Shown here: in pieces, positions 48,567-56,888 of the stretch
How the letters are laid out: the number at the start of each line of letters is the position of its first letter
Numbering within the stretch: the stretch's first letter is position 1
DNA from: Helicobacter jaachi
GTDB lineage: Bacteria > Campylobacterota > Campylobacteria > Campylobacterales > Helicobacteraceae
Reading direction: 5' to 3'
DNA: 64,000 bases
Assembly (NCBI RefSeq): GCF_000763135.2
Contig: NZ_JRPR02000003.1
Span: 109,568 to 173,567, forward strand
The notes under the pieces: generated by a model
What the model was told of the DNA's origin: nothing
The model's database searches: none
The model's input: the letters and a program-made list of their open reading frames with translations, nothing else
Position numbers and translations under genes: made by a program

Positions 48567-49102
48567 AGCCCTGCCCTTTTGGTAAAATCCCTCTTTTTTA
48601 TAGAATCTGGCTTTGTTGCAAAATCTATTTTCTTTTTAGATTCTATGTGCTTTGCAGATTCTGTATGATTTATAGAATCTGCGCCTTTTGCAGATGTGCT
48701 TTTTATAGAATCTTTTGCAGAGTTTTTATGGCGCGAGGATATTTTTAACTGCTTAAAAGCAAAGAGTAAATCTGCTTTGAGTGTGGCAAAATCAACTGAT
48801 GTAATGCCCTGCCTTGCGACAATCACAAACAAAAAGCCCACATAATGCTGCTCATAAACAATAGCCCTTAGCCGCCGCTTGATGAGATTGCGCATGTGGG
48901 CTTTGCCTATTTTTTTAGAAATACTTAATCCCAAATATACGCGCGCTTGACGGGCTAAAATGACTTGCAAAATCTTTGGTGAATTGGGATAAGTATGTGT
49001 CTGAAGTGCGTAAAGGGCAAAATTTTTATGAAAAAATCGCCGAGCATTTTTATAAACAAAGTCAAATTCTGCTTTATTTTTGAGAGAATCTAACTTCACC
49101 AA
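48554..49102 (-). CDS. rnpA: ribonuclease P protein component, with unusual C-terminal tail
   Basis: RnpA assists the RNase P RNA in trimming tRNA 5' ends. The core (about residues 1-125) has LSISKKIGKAHMRNLIKRRLR, the RNR signature. Residues ~126-182 are an extra Ser/Lys/Asp/Ile-rich tail with the repeated patterns KDSIKS, ADSIN, HIESKKK and PDSIKKR. Five copies of the dispersed word within ~115 bp (48602, 48638, 48656, 48674, 48708) encode it. The start is TTG (or the next codon GTG); AGGG...TAG precedes it. Confidence 0.93.
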   Translation of the reverse strand: MVKLDSLKNKAEFDFVYKNARRFFHKNFALYALQTHTYPNSPKILQVILARQARVYLGLSISKKIGKAHMRNLIKRRLRAIVYEQHYVGFLFVIVARQGITSVDFATLKADLLFAFKQLKISSRHKNSAKDSIKSTSAKGADSINHTESAKHIESKKKIDFATKPDSIKKRDFTKRAGLCKS

Positions 49103-49144
49103 ATTACTATCTACCCCCTAGTCATATCCGCTCTTGCGCAGATT

Positions 49145-49279
49145 CTATACAGAAAGCCTCTTGCGCCCTTTTGCCCTCCTAGCATTAATCACGCGGCGAC
49201 CATTTTTAGTTTTCATTCTCGCTCGAAATCCATGCGTGCGCTTCCTTGGTGTGTTGTGTGGTTGATAAGTCCTTTTCAT
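49145..49279 (-). CDS. rpmH: 50S ribosomal protein L34
   Basis: A 44-residue gene too short for usual length cut-offs. The translation begins [17 protein letters not shown] and ends [10 protein letters not shown] then TAG, the highly conserved L34 sequence. AAGG lies nine bases before the ATG. It leads the rpmH-rnpA-yidD-yidC-jag-mnmE operon. Confidence 0.97.
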   Translation of the reverse strand: MKRTYQPHNTPRKRTHGFRARMKTKNGRRVINARRAKGRKRLSV

Positions 49280-49314
49280 GAATAGCTACCTTAAAAATTA
49301 AAATAAAGTCCGCG

Positions 49315-49320
49315 ATTATG
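49315..49320 (-). promoter_or_regulatory. candidate -10 box of the rpmH operon
   Basis: CATAAT on the minus strand, about 36 bp before the rpmH ATG, in the 64-bp gap after the ZorB-like gene. No clear -35 is visible. Confidence 0.4.
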
Positions 49321-49343
49321 CCGCTTTTTTACTTAAAAAGAGG

Positions 49344-50060
49344 TTATTTAGGCTTAAAATCTTTGCTAATCTCAAGGATTTTAAGCAAATCTTGATTTGC
49401 CTTTGTTATCACTCGAAATTCTACGCGCCTTGATTTTTCATCATCATTTAAAGGCTTAGCAAAGGATAATCCATTAGCGCGAAATACCTTAATAAGCCAC
49501 TCCTTTTGCCCATCAATACTTTTTAGATTAAAGCAATATTTTAGCACCTCCAAAGCGCGCGCTTGAGAGAGTTCAGCATTGCCAAGATAGCGCTCTTCAA
49601 GCGTATGAGCAGAAAACCAACTTTGCGAAGTATGCCCTTCTATGCGTATCTCCTCGATATTGTCTTGAAATTTTGGCAGCGATAAAATCCGCACATAGCG
49701 CGGAAAAAAATCATCTAAAATATCTTTAAATCGCTTCTTAACCTGCTTTGCGCCTGTGTCAAACAATACTTCTGGTTCATTAAATCTAATCGTATTATCC
49801 TCATCAATTTGCGCGTCCCACTTTTTTAAATCTCCGCTAAATTCCTTAAGTAGCGCTTCATACAGCTCCTGCTGCAAATTAGAATAATTCTGCGCAATCT
49901 CGCTCATCGCTTCATTAAGGGCTAAGAGCTTTTCATTCTGCCTTTTTAAATCCTCTTGCGTTTCTTGCGTGATAAGCATAAAAGACACCATAATGAGCAG
50001 AAAAATCATCATAATCCCTGCCATCATATCCGAAATGCTAATCCATTGATTATGTTTCAT
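49344..50060 (-). CDS. ZorB-like MotB/OmpA-family stator partner
   Basis: The 238 residues begin with WISISDMMAGIMMIFLLIMVSFM, one membrane helix with a buried Asp (Asp11), as in the proton-carrying helix of ZorB and MotB. A coiled-coil linker (~30-80) leads to an OmpA-like peptidoglycan-binding domain (about 95-235: IRIEGHTSQ, ELSQARALEVLKY, KSRRVEFRV). With the upstream 643-residue MotA-like protein it would form a proton-driven motor complex. The pair lies between exbD and rpmH, which adjoin in H. pylori. Known Zorya systems also need ZorC/D or ZorE, which are not here, so an antiphage role is unproven. Confidence 0.82.
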   Translation of the reverse strand: MKHNQWISISDMMAGIMMIFLLIMVSFMLITQETQEDLKRQNEKLLALNEAMSEIAQNYSNLQQELYEALLKEFSGDLKKWDAQIDEDNTIRFNEPEVLFDTGAKQVKKRFKDILDDFFPRYVRILSLPKFQDNIEEIRIEGHTSQSWFSAHTLEERYLGNAELSQARALEVLKYCFNLKSIDGQKEWLIKVFRANGLSFAKPLNDDEKSRRVEFRVITKANQDLLKILEISKDFKPK

Positions 50061-50128
50061 ATGCTCCCTTTATGTATTGCGGCTAGATTCTATAAATACC
50101 TCACTTGCCTACTGCGCGTTAGATTCTA

Positions 50129-52060
50129 TCATCTTGAGCCGATGATTTCACGCACACGACGCAAAAACCATTCATAATTTTCCTTAAAATTCTCCATACT
50201 CGCGCTTAAAGATTCATCAAGCGAACTAAAAGTGCTTCTAATCTCGCTCTGCAAGGATTTATTGCCATTAATATTTTCATTTAAAATATTTTGCACATTG
50301 CGATATAGCTCGATGAGTTGCACGCTGTTGTGCTGAATTTGCGCATTAAGATTGCCTAGATGTGCAAGCAAATTATGCTGCAAATCGCCAAACTCCTTAA
50401 TCACCTGTGCGCCCATATCTTTGGGAATGGCTACAGAATCTTTAGTGAGTTTTTGCATAATTTTTAAATACTCGCTTGCAATTTTCTTTAAAAAGTGATT
50501 GACTTGCTCATATTGCGCATTAAGATTGCTATCTGTCTTAGTGGCTAGCTCATTTAGGCTATCAAGGCGCGCTTTAATGAGCTCTTGCTCCTTATTCATT
50601 ACAGAATCCATACTCGCGCTTAAGGTTGAGAGATACATATCTTGCATATTTTTTATGCCCTTTGCCATATCTTGCATAATGATTTCATTATGAGAATTTA
50701 AGCGCACAAGGCTAGATTCTAAACTTTCTAAAATAGCGGTGTGATTTGTGGCGATATGCTCCCTTAAGCGCGCAAATTCTGCGGCTTGGTGCGTGCTAGA
50801 TTCTAAGTTTTTAGCAATATTTTTCTCTAACTCGCGGCTTAGGATTTCAATATGCGTATTCGCACTTTGAGCAAGCTGCTTAAACACTTCATCACTTCTT
50901 TGCGCTAAATCCTCATACTGCGCACGCACAAGCGCATTATTATTACTTAGAATCTGCGTAACACCCTCTTGAGATTCTTTCATATGCGTTTCTACAAATC
51001 GCCTAAAAAGGCTCATATTCTCACTTGAATGCTCTTGAAGTTGGTTGAAATAAGATTCTATCTCGCCCTTTAAAGCCTCTGTATGCTGTGCTGCGCTCTC
51101 CTCTAGCGTGCTAAAGCCATAAGTGGCTTTTTTAAAAAACTTATCCATATCGCCCAAACACTCGCGCGCATTGCTGCCTAATGTCGCTACTTCGCTCAGT
51201 TGAGCCTGCAGCAGCTCACCTTTTGCTTTCATATCATTAATTACGCTTAGTGTTTTTTCATAAAACTCCATAGCGCTGCTATTTTGCGCCACTATAGAAT
51301 CTAGCGTGACTTGCGTTTTACCCATAGCCTCGGCACTCTCTTGCATGGCGTGTTGTGTTTGAGTAAGGAGCGCTTGGCTTTGCTCAATGCTTTGTTTATA
51401 ATGCTCCTGCCAAGTGAGCAGCTTGCCCACAGCGTTATTTAATTCTTTAAAATTATCGCCAAATTGATTTTGTAAGTTATGGTTAAAATCCCTTATCACC
51501 AGCTCAAGCGCGGCAATTAGTTCTTTAGACGCGCCAGAGGCTAGCTGCTTAATGGCTTCTTGCAGTGATGTATCGATATTTTTTAGGCTTGTTTCTAAAA
51601 GCGCATTGGTAGTGGTATTAATCTGCTGCATATCCGCCTTTGTGGGCAGCGCGGCTAAGTGAGCGCAAGTCTTATGAGATAACTCATTTATATCTTTGAG
51701 ATAGCCTAGATTCTGTGCTTGGTGTAAAATATAATCTATATTCATATCTTGCGCGCTTTTTACGCCCTTTGCCCGCTGCACGATAGAGAGCGCTATGGCT
51801 AGCCCCATACCCACAATCGAAGTGTAAAAGGCAGTTTTTAAGCCATTAAGCAATAAAGGCACAGAATCTTGCAAAGCAAGCGTATCAAACCCCATAAGCC
51901 CCACAAAAATGCCCACAAATGTCCCAAGCACCCCCGTGCTCATAATAATAGCCTTAAAGTCCTTATGCATAGGCTCGCCAAAAGTCTTAAAATCCCACAC
52001 AAACAGCCCTACCATCACAATAGTAAAGCAAATATTAATGAGCCAATTTAACTCTTGCAT
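50129..52060 (-). CDS. ZorA-like MotA/TolQ/ExbB proton-channel protein with long coiled-coil tail
   Basis: The 643 residues begin with three hydrophobic helices (about 6-23, 36-58 and 68-95) holding the MotA/TolQ core blocks STGVLGTFVGIFVGLMGF and LLNGLKTAFYTSIVGMGLA. Residues ~150-600 are almost entirely heptad-patterned helix, which should project into the cytoplasm as in the ZorA tail. Its length excludes ordinary ExbB or TolQ. It lies 24 bp after exbD and is followed 68 bp later by its ZorB-like partner. A role as a motor that senses envelope disturbance is inferred from the family. Several copies of the dispersed word fall in its tail. Confidence 0.85.
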   Translation of the reverse strand: MQELNWLINICFTIVMVGLFVWDFKTFGEPMHKDFKAIIMSTGVLGTFVGIFVGLMGFDTLALQDSVPLLLNGLKTAFYTSIVGMGLAIALSIVQRAKGVKSAQDMNIDYILHQAQNLGYLKDINELSHKTCAHLAALPTKADMQQINTTTNALLETSLKNIDTSLQEAIKQLASGASKELIAALELVIRDFNHNLQNQFGDNFKELNNAVGKLLTWQEHYKQSIEQSQALLTQTQHAMQESAEAMGKTQVTLDSIVAQNSSAMEFYEKTLSVINDMKAKGELLQAQLSEVATLGSNARECLGDMDKFFKKATYGFSTLEESAAQHTEALKGEIESYFNQLQEHSSENMSLFRRFVETHMKESQEGVTQILSNNNALVRAQYEDLAQRSDEVFKQLAQSANTHIEILSRELEKNIAKNLESSTHQAAEFARLREHIATNHTAILESLESSLVRLNSHNEIIMQDMAKGIKNMQDMYLSTLSASMDSVMNKEQELIKARLDSLNELATKTDSNLNAQYEQVNHFLKKIASEYLKIMQKLTKDSVAIPKDMGAQVIKEFGDLQHNLLAHLGNLNAQIQHNSVQLIELYRNVQNILNENINGNKSLQSEIRSTFSSLDESLSASMENFKENYEWFLRRVREIIGSR

Positions 52061-52084
52061 ACATACTCCTTAAGTTTATAGAAT

Positions 52085-52465
52085 CTACTTCTGCTCTGTG
52101 ATAACATACACATCACTTACACCCTTATCGCGTAGCATAGTAGTGATTTCAAGGAAATATTCCAAATCACTCTCCCTATCGCCACGGATAATCACTTGCA
52201 TATTTTTATCAAACCCACTCACCTGCTCCCTTAACTCCTCTAAACTCAAAGATTTATCATCAAGGAAAAGCTGCCCTTGCTTATCAATTGTAATGCTATG
52301 CGTGTCCTTTTTATCGGCATTTTGCCCTTGTGATTCTTCAAGGCGCGGCACATCTACTTGGATTCTGCTTTGCACTACAAATGACGCGCTAGTTAGCACA
52401 ATAACTAATAGCACGAGCATAATATCAATAAATGGAATAAGATTTAAAGAATCTATTTTTTTCAT
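52085..52465 (-). CDS. exbD: ExbD biopolymer transport protein
   Basis: The 126 residues have a single membrane helix (SLNLIPFIDIMLVLLVIVLT) with the proton-carrying Asp14, followed by a periplasmic domain ending DVYVITEQ. ExbD with ExbB energises TonB-dependent uptake of iron complexes and nickel. It overlaps exbB by 4 bp. TonB is not in the window. Confidence 0.93.
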   Translation of the reverse strand: MKKIDSLNLIPFIDIMLVLLVIVLTSASFVVQSRIQVDVPRLEESQGQNADKKDTHSITIDKQGQLFLDDKSLSLEELREQVSGFDKNMQVIIRGDRESDLEYFLEITTMLRDKGVSDVYVITEQK

Positions 52466-52935
52466 ACATCATACCTTGTGGGCGACTTTGGCAGGGGATT
52501 ATGCGCAATATCCCATAAAGAGAGTAGCTCCTCTGCACGCCGCAACAAAAAATTATAAAAAATAATAGAGGGTATAGCCACAACAAGCCCTGCAGCAGTA
52601 GCCTTAAGCGCTAGAGCTAATCCTGCCATAATACTTTGAGTATCTACAAGCGAGTTTGAGCCAATCTCCACAAAAGTTACCATAATCCCAAACACCGTGC
52701 CTAAAAGCCCAATATAAGGAGCATTTGAACCAATAGTAGCAATGAGCGTTAAGCGCTTATGCAGCACAAGCTCTAAAATGCGCTTATCATTAAAATCTTT
52801 AAGATTAATATGCCTATACACCCACCATCGCTCAAGTGCTACACCAAGCACTACGATGCTTAAAAATAATAAAAACCCAAGCACCCCATAATCTACCATT
52901 TCTCTCATCATTACTCCTTGTGCAGATTCTATCAT
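52462..52935 (-). CDS. exbB: ExbB proton-channel protein
   Basis: The 157 residues form three membrane helices. The first lies near 14-32 (YGVLGFLLFLSIVVLGVALE), and the MotA/TolQ core is ATIGSNAPYIGLLGTVFGIM with GLALALKATAAGLVVAIPS. The length matches the short Helicobacter ExbB. Its start codon sits at the end of intergenic element A. AAGGAG is placed before the ATG. Confidence 0.93.
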   Translation of the reverse strand: MIESAQGVMMREMVDYGVLGFLLFLSIVVLGVALERWWVYRHINLKDFNDKRILELVLHKRLTLIATIGSNAPYIGLLGTVFGIMVTFVEIGSNSLVDTQSIMAGLALALKATAAGLVVAIPSIIFYNFLLRRAEELLSLWDIAHNPLPKSPTRYDV

Positions 52936-53065
52936 GTCCGCGCTGTTGAGCTAAAGCTCCGCGTGGTCTTACAAATGGCGGCAAATCCGCACATTTGCGC
53001 CTAAAGTATAAAGCTATAATCTGCCTACGCAGCTTATCAACTTGTTTTTTAAGGTTTAGATTCTA
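52924..53065 (-). repeat. intergenic structured element, copy A
   Basis: Read on the minus strand, the element starts at TAGAATCTA (53057-53065) and ends at AGAATCT (52924-52930). Its 57-bp core is 52998-53054: 20 bases from CCTTAAAAAACAAG, a 21-base middle and 16 bases ending TTTAGGCG. The middle folds as CTGC-GTAG-GCAG. A second hairpin follows (GGCG-CAAAT ... ATTTG-CGCC). Copy B at 59941-60088 has the same outer blocks and an equally spaced stem with all four pairs changed. No coding potential is seen. Confidence 0.7.
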
Positions 53066-53067
53066 TC

Positions 53068-53094
53068 ATACTACGCTGTTGATTGCGTAGTATA
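53068..53094. terminator. hairpin downstream of smpB
   Basis: ATACTACGC and GCGTAGTAT form 9-bp perfect arms around an 8-nt loop, about 30 bases after the smpB stop. It lacks a T tract, so termination is plausible but not classical. It lies between smpB and element A. Confidence 0.5.
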
Positions 53095-53122
53095 AGCGCG
53101 AGTTAAGGGCTAGATTCTATAA

Positions 53123-53590
53123 TCATAACTTTTTGCCATAATCTTTCATATTCGCCCTAGCCTCACGCTCAAGCATTTTTTTCTTTATACTCTCTCGCTT
53201 ATCATGCAGCTTTTTCCCACGCGCAAGCGCAATGCAAAGTTTGATTTTATTTTTTTGATTAAAATAAATGTTTAATGGCACAATGCTTAATGATTCTTTA
53301 CTCACACTCCCAAAAAGCCTATCAAGCTGCTTTCTGTGCAATAATAGCTTCCTCTCTCGCCGCTCATTGGGCTTAAAATGCGCAAAAGTAGTCTCTAAAA
53401 ATGAAATATGCGCATTAAATAAAAACGCCTCCCCGCGCATAATTTTCACAAAGCTATCTTTGAGATTTACTCGCCCAGCGCGGATACTTTTTACCTCACT
53501 GCCTAGCAGCACAATGCCTGCCTCTAAGCTCTCTAAAATCTCATAATCAAAATATGCCTTTTTATTTTTGGCAATTATCCTACTTTGCAT
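53123..53590 (-). CDS. smpB: SsrA-binding protein SmpB
   Basis: SmpB binds tmRNA and brings it to stalled ribosomes. The 155 residues include the family blocks [38 protein letters not shown] and the basic C-terminal tail [19 protein letters not shown]. The ssrA RNA itself is not evident in the window. AAAGGAAGCGT precedes the ATG. It follows ispE by 9 bp. Confidence 0.96.
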   Translation of the reverse strand: MQSRIIAKNKKAYFDYEILESLEAGIVLLGSEVKSIRAGRVNLKDSFVKIMRGEAFLFNAHISFLETTFAHFKPNERRERKLLLHRKQLDRLFGSVSKESLSIVPLNIYFNQKNKIKLCIALARGKKLHDKRESIKKKMLEREARANMKDYGKKL

Positions 53591-53599
53591 ACGCTTCCT

Positions 53600-54403
53600 T
53601 TATGCCTTTTTAAGCCTAAAAAAGCTGCTGCCGCTACCACTAAAATACCACTCCTGCCCTAAATTGCGCGCCACATCTAAAAGTGCAGGATACGCCTTGA
53701 GCGCGCTTAAAAATAAATCATTCATCTCCGCTCTATCTTTGTGCTGCTCTAATAAAGCCTTGCTTGAGAGTTTAAACCAATCTTTAACAGGCTCGCTATA
53801 TGCGCGTTTGTTAGCCTTTATAGAATCTGCATAATATTGATAGACTTTTTTAGTATCGCAAAATACACTAGGTGTGTAAATCTCATAATCTAAGCTCGTT
53901 TCATTTGCAGATTCTGTATTTGTAGATTCTATAATCTCCCCTCGTCCACGCACATTCGCACTCTGCACGCCACTTGCAAAAAACGCCACATCTGCGCCAA
54001 CGCCTTTGGCTATATCTAAAAGCGCATTTTGCGTTAAACCCAGTGATAAAAATGTATTTATAGCTTTTAAAAACGCGCCTGCATTGCCGCTACCACCGCC
54101 TAGCCCAGCACCTTTTGGAATACGCTTTAACACCTCTACTTTTATAGAATCTAAAGCCTTTGTGGGCTTATTGTGCTTGTGCAGATAATGTTCAAGCGCG
54201 CATTTAGCCTTATAAATGAGATTATCCTCTAGCGCGCAGCCAAAATCGCCTTTGAGTGCAAAGGCATTACTTGTTGAAATATACATCTCATCATATAGCC
54301 CACCTTGCGCCAAAACAAAGCGCGATTGCAGTTGATGAAAGCCCGCCTGAAAACCAATAATCTTTAAAAAAATATTAAGTTTTGGATAAATGAGTATGTG
54401 CAT
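53600..54403 (-). CDS. ispE: 4-diphosphocytidyl-2-C-methyl-D-erythritol kinase
   Basis: IspE phosphorylates CDP-ME in the MEP isoprenoid route. The 267-residue GHMP kinase has the glycine-rich loop PKGAGLGGGSGNAGA (near 94-108) and starts YPKLNIFLKIIG. The C-terminal GHMP block appears as FSGSGSSFF. A linker around residues 155-170 has two direct copies of the dispersed word. The csrA stop is 7 bp before its start. Confidence 0.95.
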   Translation of the reverse strand: MHILIYPKLNIFLKIIGFQAGFHQLQSRFVLAQGGLYDEMYISTSNAFALKGDFGCALEDNLIYKAKCALEHYLHKHNKPTKALDSIKVEVLKRIPKGAGLGGGSGNAGAFLKAINTFLSLGLTQNALLDIAKGVGADVAFFASGVQSANVRGRGEIIESTNTESANETSLDYEIYTPSVFCDTKKVYQYYADSIKANKRAYSEPVKDWFKLSSKALLEQHKDRAEMNDLFLSALKAYPALLDVARNLGQEWYFSGSGSSFFRLKKA

Positions 54404-54410
54404 AGTAAGC

Positions 54411-54650
54411 CTAGCTTTTTTTGGCTTTTAAGAGGGATTTAAGCGTGCTAAGATTATCCAAAGGCACATTTTGGCAAGCTTGTTTATTTTGCGAGCTAAT
54501 GGCTTCTTTAAGCTCACCGCGCAAAATCACACAAGATGCGGGCGCAGAAAATCCAAGCCGCACGCTGCCTTTGTCAATAGAGATAATGCGTATCTCAATA
54601 TCATCGCCTATTATCACGCTATCATCTTGCTTTCTTGAAAGTATTAACAT
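54411..54650 (-). CDS. csrA: carbon storage regulator CsrA
   Basis: The 79-residue RNA-binding dimer starts MLILSRKQDDSVIIGDDIEI and has SVRLGFSAPASCVILR. It represses or stabilises target mRNAs. In Campylobacterota it affects motility and stress survival, and FliW opposes it (not here). The C-terminal ~20 residues are a family-variable tail. AGGA precedes the ATG, and it overlaps truB by 7 bp. Confidence 0.96.
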   Translation of the reverse strand: MLILSRKQDDSVIIGDDIEIRIISIDKGSVRLGFSAPASCVILRGELKEAISSQNKQACQNVPLDNLSTLKSLLKAKKS

Positions 54651-55507
54651 AATGCTATCCTGTTAAGAATGTAATCTATGCTGCCATCTGCAAAAACCTC
54701 AATTATAGAGAAAAAATCCTCAAAACAAACTATATATTTGCCCTTTTGTATGTTTTTTAGCGTAATTTTTTTGCCCTGAAATATATCGCTCGCTAATGTC
54801 GCACTAATTTGCGGTGATAGAGCTTGTATTTGCGCAAATGTGAGTTTTGTAAAAGGCAAATAATCTAGCGGATTTAAGATTCTAATCCCCTCATTTTGGC
54901 TCACACTCATTTCCCCTTCACTCACACGTTCCAAACTTGAAAGCGCGCCATGCACTTGAAGCTTATGAGCTATCATCTCCCCAATGCTACGCACATACGC
55001 GCCCTCACTCACGCTCACTTCAAAATGGATAAAAGGGTGAGTGAAAGATAAAAGTTCTATGTCAAAAATCTCCATTTGCACTTGTGCTAAATGCACTGCC
55101 CTCCCCTCACGCGCAAGCTCATAGGCGCGCTTGCCGCCAATGTGTTTAGCACTAAAAATAGGCGGCGTGTAAGTAATACGCCCGCACATAGAATCTAGCA
55201 CATCTTTAATCTCCTGCACATCACGCTCCTGCACGAGGCTTATAGATTCTATACGCTCAATATCAAGGCTAGCAGATTTTGCGCCAAGCCACAGCGTAGC
55301 CCTGTATGTTTTGGGAGTTTTTAGCAAATATGGAAAAAGTCTCGTATAGCTGCCAAAGCCCACCACAAGCACGCCTCTAGCAAATGGGTCAAGCGTGCCA
55401 AGATAGCCTGCTTTTTTTATGTTAAATTGCCTTTTTAATGATGAAAGATAAGCATTTGAGCTTATAAAAGGTGGCTTATATGTAGCCACAAGTAACGCAT
55501 TGCGCAT
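54644..55507 (-). CDS. truB: tRNA pseudouridine-55 synthase TruB
   Basis: TruB makes psi55 in the T loop. I use the ATG at 55507 (MRNALLVATYKPP), which follows GGGGATAAAT. The catalytic Asp lies in GYLGTLDPFARGVL (near residue 44), with YRATLWLGAKSAS and the GAYVRSIGEMIA block. The length (287) is normal. It is divergent from the PAS gene. Confidence 0.95.
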   Translation of the reverse strand: MRNALLVATYKPPFISSNAYLSSLKRQFNIKKAGYLGTLDPFARGVLVVGFGSYTRLFPYLLKTPKTYRATLWLGAKSASLDIERIESISLVQERDVQEIKDVLDSMCGRITYTPPIFSAKHIGGKRAYELAREGRAVHLAQVQMEIFDIELLSFTHPFIHFEVSVSEGAYVRSIGEMIAHKLQVHGALSSLERVSEGEMSVSQNEGIRILNPLDYLPFTKLTFAQIQALSPQISATLASDIFQGKKITLKNIQKGKYIVCFEDFFSIIEVFADGSIDYILNRIALC

Positions 55508-55604
55508 ATTTATCCCCAAAAATTACAGAATCTAAAAATTACATTATTCTTACATTGTATGATTATAACATTTAAGAGCAAAGGCTCTTTTGCAAGGAGG
55601 ACAA

Positions 55605-56123
55605 ATGCCTAAAGAAGTCTATCTCAAGGATAATACCCTAATCACCTCTAAGACAGATTTAAAAGGACATATCACTTATGGTAATGCTGATTTTGCCTGC
55701 TTTAGCGGCTTTAGCGAAGAGGAGTTTCTAGGGCAGCCGCATAATCTTATCCGCCACCCTGATATGCCGCATATTGCTTTTAAAGTCTTGTGGGATAATA
55801 TACAGCATGGCAGGGAGTTTTTTGGCTTTGTGAAAAATCTCTCAAAGCAGAAAAATATTTATTGGGTGTTTGCTAATATCACGCCCTCTTTTGATGAGCA
55901 TAATCATATCATTGGCTATTATTCTGTGCGTCGCCGCCCTAGCAAGGAGGGAGTGGCGTTTATGAGTGATTTATACGCTAAACTTAGAGCCGCAGAGGCA
56001 CAAGGGGGTATGCACGCTTCTTTGGAGCTACTCACACATATTTTGCAAGAAGCGCATACTTCATATGATGAGTTAGTCATTGAGTTGCAAAATACCGCGC
56101 TCACAAAGGGTTATCATCAATAA
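55605..56123 (+). CDS. Aer-type PAS-domain protein without a signalling domain
   Basis: The start at 55605 follows AGGAGGACAA. The first ~120 of 172 residues are a PAS domain of the Aer type (ITYGNADFACFSGFSEEEFLG, LIRHPDMPHIAFKVLWDNI, IYWVFANITPSFDEHN), which often binds FAD and senses redox. There is no membrane helix, HAMP or MCP domain; only a helical tail (LRAAEAQGG...YDELVIELQN). Such stand-alone PAS proteins may pair with a separate chemoreceptor, as CetB does with CetA in Campylobacter. Confidence 0.88.
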   Translation: MPKEVYLKDNTLITSKTDLKGHITYGNADFACFSGFSEEEFLGQPHNLIRHPDMPHIAFKVLWDNIQHGREFFGFVKNLSKQKNIYWVFANITPSFDEHNHIIGYYSVRRRPSKEGVAFMSDLYAKLRAAEAQGGMHASLELLTHILQEAHTSYDELVIELQNTALTKGYHQ

Positions 56124-56165
56124 TTTTAAGCGCATAGCCTAATGTGGGCAAAAGCTCTCTTATAA

Positions 56166-56888
56166 TTATTGCAATGCCTGCAAATGCCCATTGTGTATGG
56201 TTTTTATCTCATCGCACAGGCTTTGTGCCACAAACGCATCGTGGGTGATAAGCAAAATGCTGCGTTTAGAATCTGCACTACTCTCTTTGCTCCAGCGCTT
56301 TAAAAAATCTATCACTTCAAGGCATAGCTCATAATCTAGCCCTGAGGTGCTTTCATCAAGGATTAATAATTGCGGATTGACAAGCAGGGCGCGTATGAGG
56401 CAGATTCGCTGTGCTTGCCCGCCTGAAATCATCGCCACATTTTTATGCAGCACATCTTTTGAAAGTCCAAAAATTTCAAGCAATTCATAAAGGTGCGCCT
56501 TGCTTTGTGAGCGGTATTTTTGCAAATATATAAGCGGCTCGATGAGATTTTCATAGCAGCTAAAGTAAGGATTAAGGCTGCCCAAACTATCTTGAAATAG
56601 AATCTGCACTTGGGAGTAAAATGCCCTCCGCGCGCTTAGAGAGCGGAGATTAAGCGTTTTTCCATTAAAGCGCACTTCGCCCTTAGCTCTATGCTCATCA
56701 ACACTAGGTCGCAAAAGTCCGCAAGCAATTTGAGCAAGCGTACTTTTCCCGCTACCGCTAGGTCCCATAATGGCAAGATTTGTGCCAGATTCTAAAGTAA
56801 AATTTATATGCCTTAATACCTCCTTTTTATGACTTCTAAAAAGCCGATAGGAGCGATAAGCATAAGATACATTGATAAAATCTAGCAT
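56166..56888 (-). CDS. ABC transporter ATPase, nickel/peptide family (NikE/DppF-like)
   Basis: A 240-residue ATPase with Walker A MGPSGSGKST (near 40-49), signature SGGQAQRICLIRAL, Walker B LLILDEST and the H-loop LLITHD. It belongs to the Opp/Dpp/Nik importer branch. Its start overlaps the stop of the upstream fusion gene by 7 bp. In combination with the upstream genes it completes an importer with two permeases and two ATPase domains. Nickel is a plausible substrate, since several Helicobacter use Nik-type systems for urease and hydrogenase. Confidence 0.87.
   Translation of the reverse strand: MLDFINVSYAYRSYRLFRSHKKEVLRHINFTLESGTNLAIMGPSGSGKSTLAQIACGLLRPSVDEHRAKGEVRFNGKTLNLRSLSARRAFYSQVQILFQDSLGSLNPYFSCYENLIEPLIYLQKYRSQSKAHLYELLEIFGLSKDVLHKNVAMISGGQAQRICLIRALLVNPQLLILDESTSGLDYELCLEVIDFLKRWSKESSADSKRSILLITHDAFVAQSLCDEIKTIHNGHLQALQ

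Noticed and set aside
49344..52935. A complete Zorya defence system
   Set aside because: Only ZorA- and ZorB-like genes are present; the flanking genes are exbB, exbD and rpmH, with no ZorC, ZorD or ZorE candidate in the window.
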